DNA of 64,000 nt from Silene conica (lineage: Eukaryota > Streptophyta > Magnoliopsida > Caryophyllales > Caryophyllaceae): NCBI GenBank assembly GCA_029255685.2, contig CM055312.2, forward strand, positions 55,958,202-56,022,201, written 5' to 3'. Below the pieces are notes generated by a model. It was not told the DNA's origin. It searched no databases and saw only the letters and a program-made list of their open reading frames with translations. This document shows positions 33,156 to 44,216 of this stretch, one piece after another; within the stretch, counting starts at the first letter, position 1; the number at the start of each line of letters is the position of its first letter. Both the position numbers and the translations under genes were made by a program.

Positions 33156-33501
33156 GGTACCCCTTGTCGCAAGCAAGTAGGGGATGATACGCTAGATGAT
33201 TCGGTAGTGTTGGTGTGACGGTAGGATGGTACAGTTGTGTGTCGTTATTCCTGTGATACATGATTCAGGTTATTGGTGTTTGTATTTGAGTATTATGTTT
33301 TGTATCTTTGTATTTTCACATAAGTCCGTTATTGTGCTAGTACTGACGATTGTCTTGTGTGTGTTATACACTTGTAGTAATCTTTAAGTTTTTCTTGGAT
33401 GGTCTATTTGATATGTACTTTTCTCGGGAAACCGAGATGGTAGCATCTCCGCCGACTAACGAAGGTCTAGATAAGAGTCCTTGGAAGTCAAGGGTGTTAC
33501 A

Positions 33502-34061
33502 ACCATAATCATCATAGTCATCATCATCATCATCATTATGACTTTCTCATCCTAAACTCAGCCTACACAACGTCAGTACTCCATCATCACTACTAGTGTC
33601 CCACTCATTCTAGGCCATACCTTATTACTTCGGCCACCTGAGTCCAACACGAGTCCATCACAATGTCGTTCTCTACCTTTCCTCAACCACTTCCAGGTAC
33701 TACAAATGAAGTAGTGAGACAAGATACGATGGATACAATTGGCGACGATAACGAACAGAAGACGGATATGCAAAGTGTGGTGCATAGGTATATGTAGATG
33801 ATGACCGGAAGGTATTGCGTGGGTGGTAATGACAATTAGCGGTAGTCCAAATGTTTTCTTCGTGGTAATCTCAATCTATGTCCCGTTGAACACGAATTCA
33901 AAATTAACCATTAATTTTGAATGGTATTCAAAGCCGAACCTGACCCGTGACCTGTATGGGCGGATCTGCATTTAACCTAACTTGTATGAATTAATCTGGG
34001 ATCGGACCCACCCGACTCGTTTAACACGTCTACCCGTGGGTTAGAATTGTATAGGTGTGGA
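33502..34061. other. Spacer between the gypsy LTR and the nested hAT block
   Basis: Contains a short (ATC)n run at 33508-33536 and AT/GC-mixed sequence with no supported gene. It ends with GGTGTGGA (34054-34061), the target duplication of the next element. Confidence 0.6.
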
Positions 34062-34615
34062 TAGGGCTGAGCAAAAAAAATCCGATACGAATTTTTATCC
34101 GAATCCGATCCGAATTCCGGAAAAAAATTCCGAAAATATGGATACCGTTTTAAATGGATCTCCGATCCGGTTTTTTCCGAATAAATTGGACCGGATGTGT
34201 AACACCCCCATTTATTTAGGGGTCTGAACTAGGACTCCCAGATAAATAAGGGTGTTACCATCTCGGTTTCCCGAGGCAGTAGATACAAAGGAAAAAACAC
34301 AGTACTTTATTATTAAATGTTAAACTGAAAAGCAAGTTCTTACAACCATCTTGAAAGCTGTCTTAAATAAAACAAGTACAACTCATGACAAAAGACTATA
34401 GTGATCTAGACTCTAGTCTGGTCCGGATCCAAGCTCTCCCTTCCCTTAGCTCCCATAGTCTCAAGCACCTGTCAATCTGCTCCCCAATAAATTGGTTCAT
34501 CACAGGTGATCACGAATACACAGGGTCAACCACGAGGTTGAGTAAAGGAAAAGTAAAAAATCAAACATTACTATAAATAGAAAGTCAATCATCTCCACTC
34601 CGAATCACAAGACCC

Positions 34616-34757
34616 ATTATTCTCCACACCGATCACAAGACCCATTAACTCCGCACCAATCACAAGACCCATTAACTCCGCACCAATCACAAGACCCATT
34701 AACTCCGTACCAATCACAAGACCCATTAACTCCGCACCAATCACAAGACCCATTTTT
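34616..34757. repeat. 27-bp tandem repeat, about five copies
   Basis: Units of AATCACAAGACCCATTAACT plus CCGCACC inside the solo LTR. The Gly-Ser-Cys-Asp-Trp-Cys frame on the - strand is only the repeat translated. Confidence 0.9.
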
Positions 34758-35278
34758 CATCACCTCGTATCGTATCACAGAATTATATAACCAAATAACA
34801 CAATATATCAATCATATGATAATATAAGATAAACATGGTTAACATCAGATAATAAACAGATTACTCATCACCATGTACATAGTATTTCCCCTACCTCAAT
34901 TGCTGAATGACAACCGAACACTTCCGATTAATGTTCCACCTCGAACAACCGAACTCAGTTCCTATAATTATTACTGAATATCAATTTCTACCCATAAAAT
35001 CACATCACTAAATTACTTGACTACGTTCATAGTTATATGCTCATAACACATTATAATTACATACTTATAACATGCTCATATGCATATCAATTATAATTAA
35101 CTTAATTACAACTCACTAAACATGTTACTAAACTAAAGTATTAACCAAAATATTTGCCACTAACATAAATAGAACAATAATAATATTAGTTAATATAATT
35201 CATACAATTGTAAAAGAATAATAATAGGATAACCCATAATTATAAGGACATTAATCCTTTAATTATCATACTATAAGA

Positions 35279-35279
35279 A

Positions 35280-35365
<86 letters not shown>
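35279..35365. repeat. (TAA)n microsatellite
   Basis: About 28 near-perfect TAA units inside the solo LTR; followed by degenerate TAG/TAA units to about 35395. 35440-35900 is C-rich LTR sequence whose Pro/Thr-rich frames have no family match that I recognise. Confidence 0.97.
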
Positions 35366-36357
35366 GTATAATAATAATAGTAATAGTAATAGTATTATAT
35401 TTGTAAAATTAGTGGTACAATCCTAAAGGAAAGATGAGTTGCCAACAGCCCAACAACAACACGTAACAATAACCACAAATTGAACGGTCAGCCCCTTAAA
35501 CCTTCCCAACCTACTTTCCAGCCCTGTCGACAACCTCTTGCTGCCTTAACCACCACCACTCCCTCGTGACCACCTTCCATGGATTACGGTGCATCCACCA
35601 CCACCTACCACTACCCTATACTCCACCCCTGCAGCCGTCAACACCGTTCCCAAAACCCCTGGTCGTAACAGACAACCCCGACCTCCTGCAAACCCCGCAT
35701 GTCCACCCCCTGCAACCACGCTCTTATCCATGCACCCACTAACACCACTCCTAGCCCAAACAACCACCAGACTCGACACACCACCCTACACACCAACCCC
35801 TGGTGTGTGACACCCACCTTCGAAGCCTCTCAACCCTTCAGAACAACAACCACGAAACCATCGCGCGCACTCACCTTATTCCCCTATTTTTGTACCCTCT
35901 CTGCCGCTTAGGGCTGAGCAAAACCGGTATACCGCACCGGTTTTACAATCCGGAGCGGGACCCGGTTTTTAAAAAGTTGGATTTCTAGGATCCGAAACCG
36001 AACCGGTTTGAACCGGTATACCGGTTTTTTCAGAAATTGAAAACCGGATTTGAAAAACCGGATTACCGAACCGGTTTTGAAACCGGTTTGACCAAATTTT
36101 CCTGTTTGACTTATTTCTTAATAAATGTCCAAAAATCCAAATAGGGTGATTATACCATCTTAAAAACAAGTCCTTACTCCTTAATACACATACAAAAGTC
36201 CTAAAATGCAAAGTAATTAATTACTCCTTAATACACATACAAAAGTCTTAACAAATTACATCACAACTGAAAAACTTGCTCTTGAACAGCTACACTCGTC
36301 AACAATTTTCTCTAGGCCTCCAAACAAACTGAAAAACTTGCATCTTCAAGAAAGAGA

Positions 36358-38922
36358 TTAACCATCCGTCTCATCAATAATCATGAGAGGTTGTTGTAAC
36401 ACCAAATCCTTCATACCTACAATTTGAACAAAAGATATGAGGAGCAATAATGAGCATAACAGTGAGCCAACATAACAAATTAACAACAAATCCGGATAAT
36501 CCGCCAAAGTAAATCAGATTAATGAAGGCTTCGAAAGATACAAAAAAAGACGGAGTACAAAGAGAACTTGCCTAGGAAACACTTGCTGACCACAGAATAC
36601 TGCATCTGTTTATTTGATTACATATTATCAAATGCCAAAATGCATTCTGTTTATTTGATTACATAAATATCGAAAGATATTTATATTACTTCAGATGCTT
36701 GCATTCTGTTTATTTGATTACATATTATCAAATAAACAGATGGAAATATATATATAACAAAATACGAACGAAACAATGAACTTGCCTTCGTCTTCTTCAA
36801 TATTCTGCATCTGAAGTAAGATCTCGTCAAGATTAATTGGAGTATGGGAGGTACGAAGCCAATCTTGGGCACATATAAGAGCTTCCACCATTCTTGGGCT
36901 CAAAGAAGTACGAAACGAATCAAGAATCCGACCTCCCGTGCTAAAAGCACACTCCGATGCCACTGTAGAAACGGGAATGGCTAACACATCCCGGGCCATT
37001 TTAGCAAGTGTAGAGTAACGTTTTTGGTTATCCTTCCACCATTGCAAAATATCAAATTTACCTTGCCTACTTTCCCGTTCATCACTCAAATACTTCTCCC
37101 ATTCACTTTTTCTTTCACTTTCCCCATCACCTATTTCCATTTCATATTCATTCCCAAAGAGAGCGCTAAAGTTAAAGGTGTCATCTTGGTTATTTGTTTG
37201 GGGTAATGCATTAGTAGTGGCGGATGAACAAGAAGAGGCACTATTTGAAGTTTTAGGAATAGAGGAAACATAAAAGTCAAAGAAGCTTTGGAAGAAGTAT
37301 CTAATATTCATGGCCAAAACACGACCTTTCTCATTACCAAATATTCTTTTGACCATCCATTCTACATAAGCCAATTTATATCTTGGGTCAAGAATAACAG
37401 AGACAAACAAAAATAAATTGAGATTATCAATGTTGCCCCAATACTTATCATATTTCAACTTCATTTTAGAAGCCATTTTCCGAACTCCTTCATCATTGTG
37501 GGTAAGATGTTTAGAAACCACTTCACCAACTCCAAATATGACCTCCACATATTCATTAATAGTCACATAACGACTTCCGGACAGCTTCAATGTTGCATCA
37601 TAAAAAATTTTCAAAAAAGGCAAAAAGTAAGAAATTTGTTTCCACTCCTCAATTGTAATCTCGCCACCAACTTTGTGCATTTCCTTTTGAAGATTGGAAT
37701 CTTTTACATACAAACACCCAAAAGCCTTCTTAAAATTTAGGGCAACATCAAGCATTAAGTAAGTAGAGTTCCATCTAGTCTCAACATCCAAACATACTTC
37801 ACTCGTACACTTTATTTTCTCTTCCACAATACAAGCTTGGAATTTTTCTTTTCTAGCGGGTGAAGCTTTCACGTATTTACAGAGGGTACGAACTTTAACA
37901 ATTGATGTCGCAAGGTCATTCAAGCCGTCTTTAACAACCAAATTCAAAATATGAGCTGAACACCTCATGTGTAAATATTTCCCCCCCATAACATCACATT
38001 CCGAAATATTAAATCTCCTCTTCAAATAATCAACTGCAACATCGTTTGCGCTAGCATTGTCGACAGTGATTGTCAAAATGTTCTTTAGGTTCCACTCACT
38101 CAAACATTTCTCAACGGTTTTACCAATTATCATACCCGAATGACCAGAAAGTTGACAGAAGTTGATGATTCTTTTATGCAAAACCCAATGATCATCAATA
38201 AAATGAGCCGTAAGACACATATAGCCTAAATTTTGACCTGATGACCAAGCATCTGTGGTAAGACAAACCCGAGAAGAAAGCCTACCAAAGAAATCATGCA
38301 ACTTTTTTCGTCGTTCTATAAATAGACCATAACTATCTCTAGCCACTGTGAATCGTGAAGGAATAACAAACTGAGGGTTCATGTCATTACAAAAGGCTTT
38401 AAATCCCTCTTTCTCAACAGACATAAAAGGCATTTCATCGATAATGACCATCTTAGCAAGTGATCTCCTACAATTTTCTTGATTAAAAGACCATGTTTTT
38501 GGAACACTAATAGTTTTAGTGGAGCCATCCTCATTAATAACAGTGGTCGTCTCAAAATTTATCAACTTCTGTTTCTTATCCAAATTAAGAGGTGCTTTTG
38601 GACATCTATTCGTATGAGCATTCAAATTAGTTGTCCCATTTTTTGAAGCGCAAGCAAACGAACCTTCACAATAATTGCATATAGCATGTTTCTTGTCATC
38701 AGCTCTAGTAAAATGATTCCAAACATTAGATGCATTTTTTCTTTTACGAGAAGAAGACTCACCCTTTACGGTACTTGTCACTTTGGGAGGTCGTGGTGGT
38801 TTGAGATTCTTTCGGATTTTTGAAGCTTCACAATGAGTAGTCTCAACTTCATCCTCTTCACTAGTGTCTTCCAAATTGATTAGCCTTTCAATATCTTCAT
38901 TTTCATCAAAACTCGAGGACAT
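36358..38922 (-). CDS. hAT transposase with BED zinc finger, near-intact
   Basis: Main exon 38922-36786, then a short last exon 36416-36358 reached over a 369-bp GC-AG intron (donor GAAG|GCAAG). Total about 731 residues, a normal length for Ac/RICESLEEPER-type transposases. Domains in order: acidic N end, BED zinc finger (VWNHF...CNYCEG...NLNAHTNRC, about 67-107), RNase H-like core with Asp in CLTTDAWSS and Asp in TITVDNASAN, and the C-terminal dimerisation region with YLSDE, WW, and the catalytic-region motif STVASECAFSTGGR. The ATG follows TTGTTGTAG, so a 5' UTR intron is likely. No internal stop is seen. It could be a working enzyme acting on its own and related elements (TAGGGCTGAGC ends); the CACTA lies in its 5' region and may block expression. 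Confidence 0.92.
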
Positions 38923-40965
38923 CTACAACAAAATTTAATGGTTTAGATTTAAGATGATAATAATTAATAAAACAGTAGCTAATAAATTGATAATACCATA
39001 GCTAACACTACAACAAAATGGCACTTGCGCCACGATTTATGTCACGGGAATTCATAATTCGTGACCTAAATTTGCTTAGTCACGGGAAAAAAAGTCCCCT
39101 TCCTTCAAAATTAATTGGTAAAAAAATTTATGTCACGGGAAAATATATCTGTGACAAATAATTGTTTTTAGTCATGAATTAAGCCATGACCGTGGCTAAC
39201 AAATGCGTTTAGTCACGCATCAAGTCACGAACGTGGCTAATAATTATTTTTAGCCACAATGTCGTGGCTAAATATGATTTATTGTCACATGTAAGTTAAC
39301 CGTGACTAATTAGTGTGCTTAGCCACACTGAATTCTTAACGTGGCTAATTATGATTTATTGTCACAGCTAAATTATCCGTGACTATATTGGTCTTAGCCA
39401 CACACTGAATTCTTACCGTGGCTAATTGTGATTTATTGTCACAAGTAAATTACCCGTGACTAATTATTGCTCTTAGCTACGCACTGGATTTTTACCGTGA
39501 CTAATATTTTTGATAAGATAACAAATAATAGTAGAAAATTATTAGTGCAACATGGTGTGTGTTGTGACATCAAGATGATTGCGCCGTATTATTGCGAGAT
39601 GTGAACAATATTCGTACTTAATGTTCTTCACTATTGACGTAAATGATCTTATTATGATTATTCTTATTATTGGATTTAGTCTGTCACAAGTGAGAATTTG
39701 TGCAATTTATTATGATTATTCTTATTAAGACTACTGACTTGAAAATGAATATGGTTATATGAATAAATGATTGTTGTTTAACAATTTATTTTGCTTTATT
39801 TTCGTTGAATGCTAATAATCATTTTTGCCACGAACAATGTCACACCCATGGCAAATATATATTTATAATTCATTTTTTTGTTAAATTTATAATATTGAAC
39901 AACATTATTTAGAGACCGCATTACATTTAAAGAGAAAGTATGTACAATTAAATAATTAACTTATTAACACCTATCATTGAGAAGTCTGAAACTAATATAT
40001 TGTTAAATAAGCTTTTCATTAGAAAATTGATTTACAACTTTATTTGTAAAATATTTCTACAAGAACCTGAATTCGAGATGTTAAATTGGAAAAAAAACTG
40101 GGGAAGTTTTTAAGGAGAAAAAAAAGACAATTAGATTTAAAATCTGATTAAATAAAAAATAGTAGTTTAAAAAATTAAATTCAAAATGATTTCCAACAAA
40201 TCATTGAATAAAATGGAAAAAAACATATTGATAAAATAACCGATATAAAAAAATCAATATAGAAAAACATTTTAATTATTGAAAATGAGCGTATCACACC
40301 GAAATGTAAAATGGAAACTAAAATAATAAATTTACATGTGTAAATAATGTGAAATTTTGTTGACAAAAAGAAATATCAAGAATAATGAAAAGAAATCAAT
40401 TTAGAGAAAACAAAAATTTATACGATATTTTCTGTGTTTTTTGGAAAAACCTGATTATTTTCGAGTTAATAATGTCTTGGTCATTTATTTTAGTAATAAA
40501 ACTCGGTCATTGTTACCTATATGTAATCATTTTCAAAAGTGATCATTATTGAGTAAAAAGTTATTAAACTTTTTTTCGTTACAAATACGACGATATTACA
40601 AATAGTATTTGTGTGGAAAAATATATGAAAAAATGGATAAAAGAAAAATAAAATAAAAATGTCGACAAATGAAAAAAAATAAAAAAATGTATTAGGGAAA
40701 AAAATATAAGGAAAATGTGATTAAATAGTTTGGAGAAAATGGTTTTGTTGACTCGGGCAAAAAATGACCCGAGCATCATTAGTCGGGAGGTCAACATTGA
40801 AAACTCGAGTAGTTTGAGAAAAATAATATTTTTTTTCGCAAAAATATGTAAATCATTTAATATTTTTTCGCAAAAATAATAGTGAAGGTAATTTAGAAAA
40901 AAAGGAATATAATTTAAAAAGGTTTTAAAATGTTAAATATATCAACAAGCTTAAGTTTCATTTTC

Positions 40966-41050
40966 GGTAGCTCATCATAAGAACTCCACAGTTAAGCGTG
41001 CTCAGGTGAGAGTAGTCTTGGGATGAGTAAACTCCTGGGGAGGATATACG
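40966..41050 (+). pseudogene. 5S rRNA-like sequence inside the CACTA
   Basis: CTCATCATAAGAACTCCACA, GTTAAGCGTGCTCAGG, TGAGAGTAGTCTTGGGATGA and GTAAACTCCTGGGGAGG follow the 3' two thirds of plant 5S rRNA in order, including the internal promoter A and C box regions. It carries many changes, so it is not a working 5S gene. Plant Cassandra retrotransposons carry 5S-like sequence in their LTRs, which makes them a likely source. Confidence 0.8.
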
Positions 41051-41139
41051 ATTCGCAAAATTGAATGACTTGTGATTGTAAGTAATGAGTTGAGATAACT
41101 AACCAAGCAAGGATTAAACCTTGACAAAATTCCATATGT

Positions 41140-41337
41140 AACCAAATGTGTTTGGTAGTGTGGTGGTTGCTCACCTCATCCTTTAACCCTGAGGTCAGGG
41201 GTTCGATTCCTACCCATGGGAATGAAGCAACTCTTTGGCAAGCCGTTTACCTCTTCGTGAGAGAGCCCGCGGCGAGGGGCGAGGGTATCATATACCGTTG
41301 TCGACACGGTGGACACCCCGATTTAGACCAAAAAAAG
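41140..41337 (+). mobile_element. Level 5: tRNA-derived SINE, 198 bp
   Basis: Flanked by an 11-bp duplication ATTCCATATGT (41129-41139 and 41338-41348). Head has A box TAGTGTGGTGGTTG and B box GGTTCGATTCC in the usual spacing; the body includes GAGAGAGCCCGCGGCGAGG and ends TTTAGACCAAAAAAAG. It is inserted within the CACTA, 90 bp after the 5S-like sequence. Confidence 0.93.
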
Positions 41338-42149
41338 ATTCCATATGTGAAAATATAATATATTACATTTTGTTTATTTATTTTTTATTTTTTTTGTTTG
41401 TCACGGGAATAATTTTGGCCACGAGAATTAATTTTTGGTCACGGGAATTATTAGCCACGTGAGAATCTGTGGCTAAAAATATAATTTTAGCCACGTTCTT
41501 GTTTTTCCCGTGGCTATCTGTTAGCCACGGCCACTTGGGCCACGGAAGGTAATTCCGTGACAAAGAGCTTTAGCCACGGGAAATTAGTACTTGCGCCACG
41601 AATTTAGTCGTGGCCCAAGTGCTTAATTGTAGTAGTGTAATAAACAGTAGCTAATAAACAGTAGCTAATAAATTAATAAAGATTAAGGCACTCTCTTTTC
41701 ATACAAATTTCCCCCCTTTTAGTTTTCTGCTATGCATATTTATTCTAATTTATCATGTTTATCCAATGCTGTGAGCCTGTGTCCACTGTAAATCCAATCC
41801 GTGAGGAAGCAGTTTGTAAACCCCGTTTGCTGCCCTTGCGAGGTTAACTTAACTTCTTCATGACTGCTCCACTAGCCTACATTATATAAAAAGTAAGAAA
41901 GAAGCCAAGCCACTCAAGAGCATAAGGGAATTCTTGGACTTAATTTCATTCGCTAATGCCTGATCCAACCAAATTTTCTCTGATCTTGGCTGAACAAGCG
42001 GTAAAGAGGAAGCTTCAAATGAAGGTTCGAAGATTCCCATACAACACGATTAAGGAACTGGGTATTTTAGTGGTGAATTAGGGTTTGTGTTTGGTTATAT
42101 TAGACTTGATAATCTTGCATAAAGTTGTAGTCTTTAAGCAATTCTTATG

Positions 42150-42330
42150 GTTTTTAGCACAATTAATGAACAATAAATCAATAATCATACAATAAATCAA
42201 TCGAAAAAATCGAAAAAATGAACAATAAATCAATAATCATACAAAAAATGAACAATCGAAAAAATCGAAAAAATCGAATTAATCAATAATCAATTAATCA
42301 TACAATAAATCAATAAAAACTTTAAAACTA
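42150..42330. repeat. Low-complexity AATCAATAATC and CGAAAAAAT repeats
   Basis: Short words AATCAATAATCATAC and AATCGAAAAAATCG alternate several times in the 5' region of the hAT. 41650-42150 is non-coding and presumably 5' leader or promoter of the transposase. Confidence 0.7.
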
Positions 42331-42789
42331 AAAATATATATGATAAAAGGATGAATATACGAACCTTAGTTGCTAAGAACTCGAAATCTCGATGAGTAGA
42401 CCGTAGATGAAGATTGAAGGCTGCGTGAGCCGTGAAGAGTGAAGAGTTGAAGAGTGAAGACCAAAGATGAAGGCTGCTGATGAAATGTTGTTTGGTTTTA
42501 GGGTTTTTTGGTTTTAGGAATTACTGAATTAGGATGAATACTATTGAGTATTGAATTTGTGTTAGGCTTTTCTTAATTTTTTTTTTCAAAAATTGTAAAC
42601 CGGTTCAAAAACCGGGTCCCGGTTTTCTGATACTAATATCCATATCCGCACCGGTTTTGCATTATAAAATACGGTCCGGGTACCGCTTTTGGAAAAAAAA
42701 CCGAATTTTCGGTTTTTATTTTACGGTTTTCGGTTCGGATTCGGTTTTTTAAATCGGATCCGATTTTTTTGCTCAGCCCTAGCCACCAT

Positions 42790-43588
42790 ATCTCTCTCTA
42801 AACCTACGCCTTCCCAACCACCACACCATGGTCCACAAACACCACGCTACCACCCACGATGGCCTCTTGTTCACAAACAACCCAAATGGCAAACGAAACA
42901 ACCACAAGGAAATACTACGAACAGTTTATGAAAACGCATCACTGCCGCCATTCATGGTGGTTATGATGACGGTTGCAGTGGCCCGATGGTTGTTTAAGAA
43001 AGATAAACATGTTCTATGTACTTCATAGATTAATAATATGCAAAGGACAGATCTTACAAACCTACATACACGATGAACAACATGATTTAAGACGAGTGAA
43101 AACCAGAGAAAGAGTGAAGGCACGGTGAACATACCTATTTCTGCCACCAAACGAACCACCTTAGGCCGCCCCGAACCACCGTGTGAACCCTCCTCCCCAA
43201 CCTCTGATGTGGCGGCTGTGAAAGTGTAAGAGTAGCTAGGTCTCAATAGCTAGGTATAGGGTTTTGATTTCTTTTAAGAATTGGCAGGCTGAAGTCGATA
43301 TTGATGTGGGTTTATGATGTCGAGATGTTTGTGTTGATGTGGGTTTATGATGTCGAGATGGGCTCAAGTTAGTGGCACGCAAAACAAGGCCCAGTTCCGA
43401 CACTTAAGTATGATATACTACTAAAAGATAAACTCAACCCCTCGTCAACAACGTGTATAGCATAAAACACTTACTCGACAGTTTACTTATCGAATATAAA
43501 CGTTCAAACACTAACAACATGTCAATATAAATAAAAATATATTGAGATAAAATAACAACATATTAACATCAAAATACGAGGTATTACA
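42790..43588. other. Right part of the solo LTR
   Basis: Non-coding LTR sequence after the inner hAT. The direct repeat TTGATGTGGGTTTATGATGT occurs at 43299 and 43334. Short His/Pro-rich frames here are not gene-like. Confidence 0.6.
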
Positions 43589-44216
43589 GGATGTGGATCA
43601 AAATTTTCATAAAATTGGATATCCGATTCCGATCCGAATTTTAAAAATTTATACGAAAATGATTTGAAACTTCATGTTTAGTTTATGCGGATTTTAGACA
43701 TATTTTGAAATTTGTAATAAAGACTTGTAATTTAATAATTCATGCGATCAGGGCTTATAATTTAATAATTCATGCGATCGAGGCTTGTAATTTAATAATT
43801 TATGCGATCAAGATTCAAGACTTGTAATTTATGTTATCGAAAAGTCCTTTTAAAGTGGGTTGCAAAATGTGAAATGGACTAAAATTGCCTTTAGTTTTAG
43901 TTTGTAACAATACATTGGCCCATAGCCCAGTAGCTTTTGTGGAACTTTCTCCACTTTTAACTCTGGATCAAATCCGATTTCCGAAATCTGGATATCCGAA
44001 TTTTCGGATTCCAGATTATTGGATATCCGAAATATTCGGATCGGATGTGGATCACGAAAAATGAGAATTTCAAATTCGGATATCCGATCCGAATGCCAAA
44101 ACTGGATCGGCCCTAGGTGTGGATGTAGTTATTTTACGATAAAATTTTACTATTTTCTGAAAAAATGTTATATTATTTTCAAGGTAAAAAGGAAACAACT
44201 TTAACTATAATATTTT

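Larger units (their letters stand above)
22687..33501 (+). mobile_element. Ty3/gypsy 3' LTR split by a copia insertion
   Basis: The LTR starts TGTAATTCCCGAGTTTG right after the polypurine tract, runs to 23454, is interrupted by the copia element at a GGTAC target, resumes after 33160 and ends GTCAAGGGTGTTACA at 33501. Its net length is about 1.1 kb. It contains words such as CTCGGTCGAGT (22806-22890). Near its end CTCGGGAAACCGAGATGGTA is shared with the solo LTR at 34198-43588 read on the - strand, so the two are related families. Confidence 0.7.
39006..41637. mobile_element. Level 4: non-autonomous CACTA element, 2632 bp
   Basis: Starts CACTACAACAAAATGGCACT and ends AATTGTAGTAGTG, with the 3-bp duplication TAA on both sides (39003-39005 and 41638-41640). 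Both subterminal regions carry many GTGGCTAA, TAGCCACG and GTCACGGG words in both orientations (39030-39500 and 41400-41600), the pattern bound by En/Spm-type TNPA proteins. No transposase is encoded; 39510-40960 is AT-rich filler. It lies 83 bp upstream of the hAT transposase start codon. Confidence 0.95.
35909..42781 (-). mobile_element. Level 3: autonomous-type hAT (Ac-like) element
   Basis: Shared 15-bp terminal repeats TAGGGCTGAGCAAAA at 35909 and, inverted, at 42767-42781. ACCGGT words crowd both subterminal regions (35920-36080 and 42600-42700), as usual for hAT transposase binding. Total length 6.9 kb, or about 4.2 kb without the CACTA insertion, the size of Ac-like elements. It encodes a transposase on the - strand. 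I cannot find a clean 8-bp duplication (CTGCCGCT against GCCACCAT), so the ends have mutated or been trimmed. Confidence 0.85.
34198..43588 (-). mobile_element. Level 2: solo gypsy-type LTR, about 2.5 kb, split by a hAT
   Basis: Starts TGTAACACCCCCATTT at 34198 and ends CGAGGTATTACA at 43588, flanked by the exact 5-bp duplication GGATG (34193-34197 and 43589-43593). Read on the - strand it begins TGTAATACCTCG and ends with CTCGGGAAACCGAGATGGTA and GGGGGTGTTACA, matching the style of the gypsy LTR that ends at 33501. The two halves sum to about 2.5 kb. No internal region, primer-binding site or second LTR is present. Confidence 0.85.
34062..44115. mobile_element. Level 1: non-autonomous hAT element, outermost of a five-level nest
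   Basis: Ends TAGGGCTGAGCAAAAAAAAT on the left and CGGCCCTA on the right (reverse complement TAGGGCCGATC), with an exact 8-bp duplication GGTGTGGA at 34054-34061 and 44116-44123. Subterminal DNA is full of ATCCGATCCGAAT words on both sides (34080-34190 and 43600-44110). Without its insertions it is about 660 bp and encodes nothing. The right arm has a 33-bp tandem repeat with TTTAATAATTCATGCGATC at 43730-43830. Confidence 0.9.

Noticed and set aside
34617..34811. Repeat protein NGSCDWCGV
   Set aside because: It is a translated 27-bp tandem repeat inside an LTR.
35546..35911. Pro/Thr-rich and Gly-rich open frames
   Set aside because: They lie within the solo LTR, in C-rich low-complexity sequence, without codon structure or domain.
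40966..41050. Functional 5S rRNA gene
   Set aside because: The 5' third is missing, it has many substitutions and it lies alone inside a CACTA.
41956..42081. Small open frame starting ATGCCTGATCCAACC
   Set aside because: About 40 residues in the 5' region of the hAT on the opposite strand; no homology recognised and no splice support.
35901..42789. Clean 8-bp target duplication for the inner hAT
   Set aside because: CTGCCGCT and GCCACCAT do not match in any nearby register, so I do not claim one.
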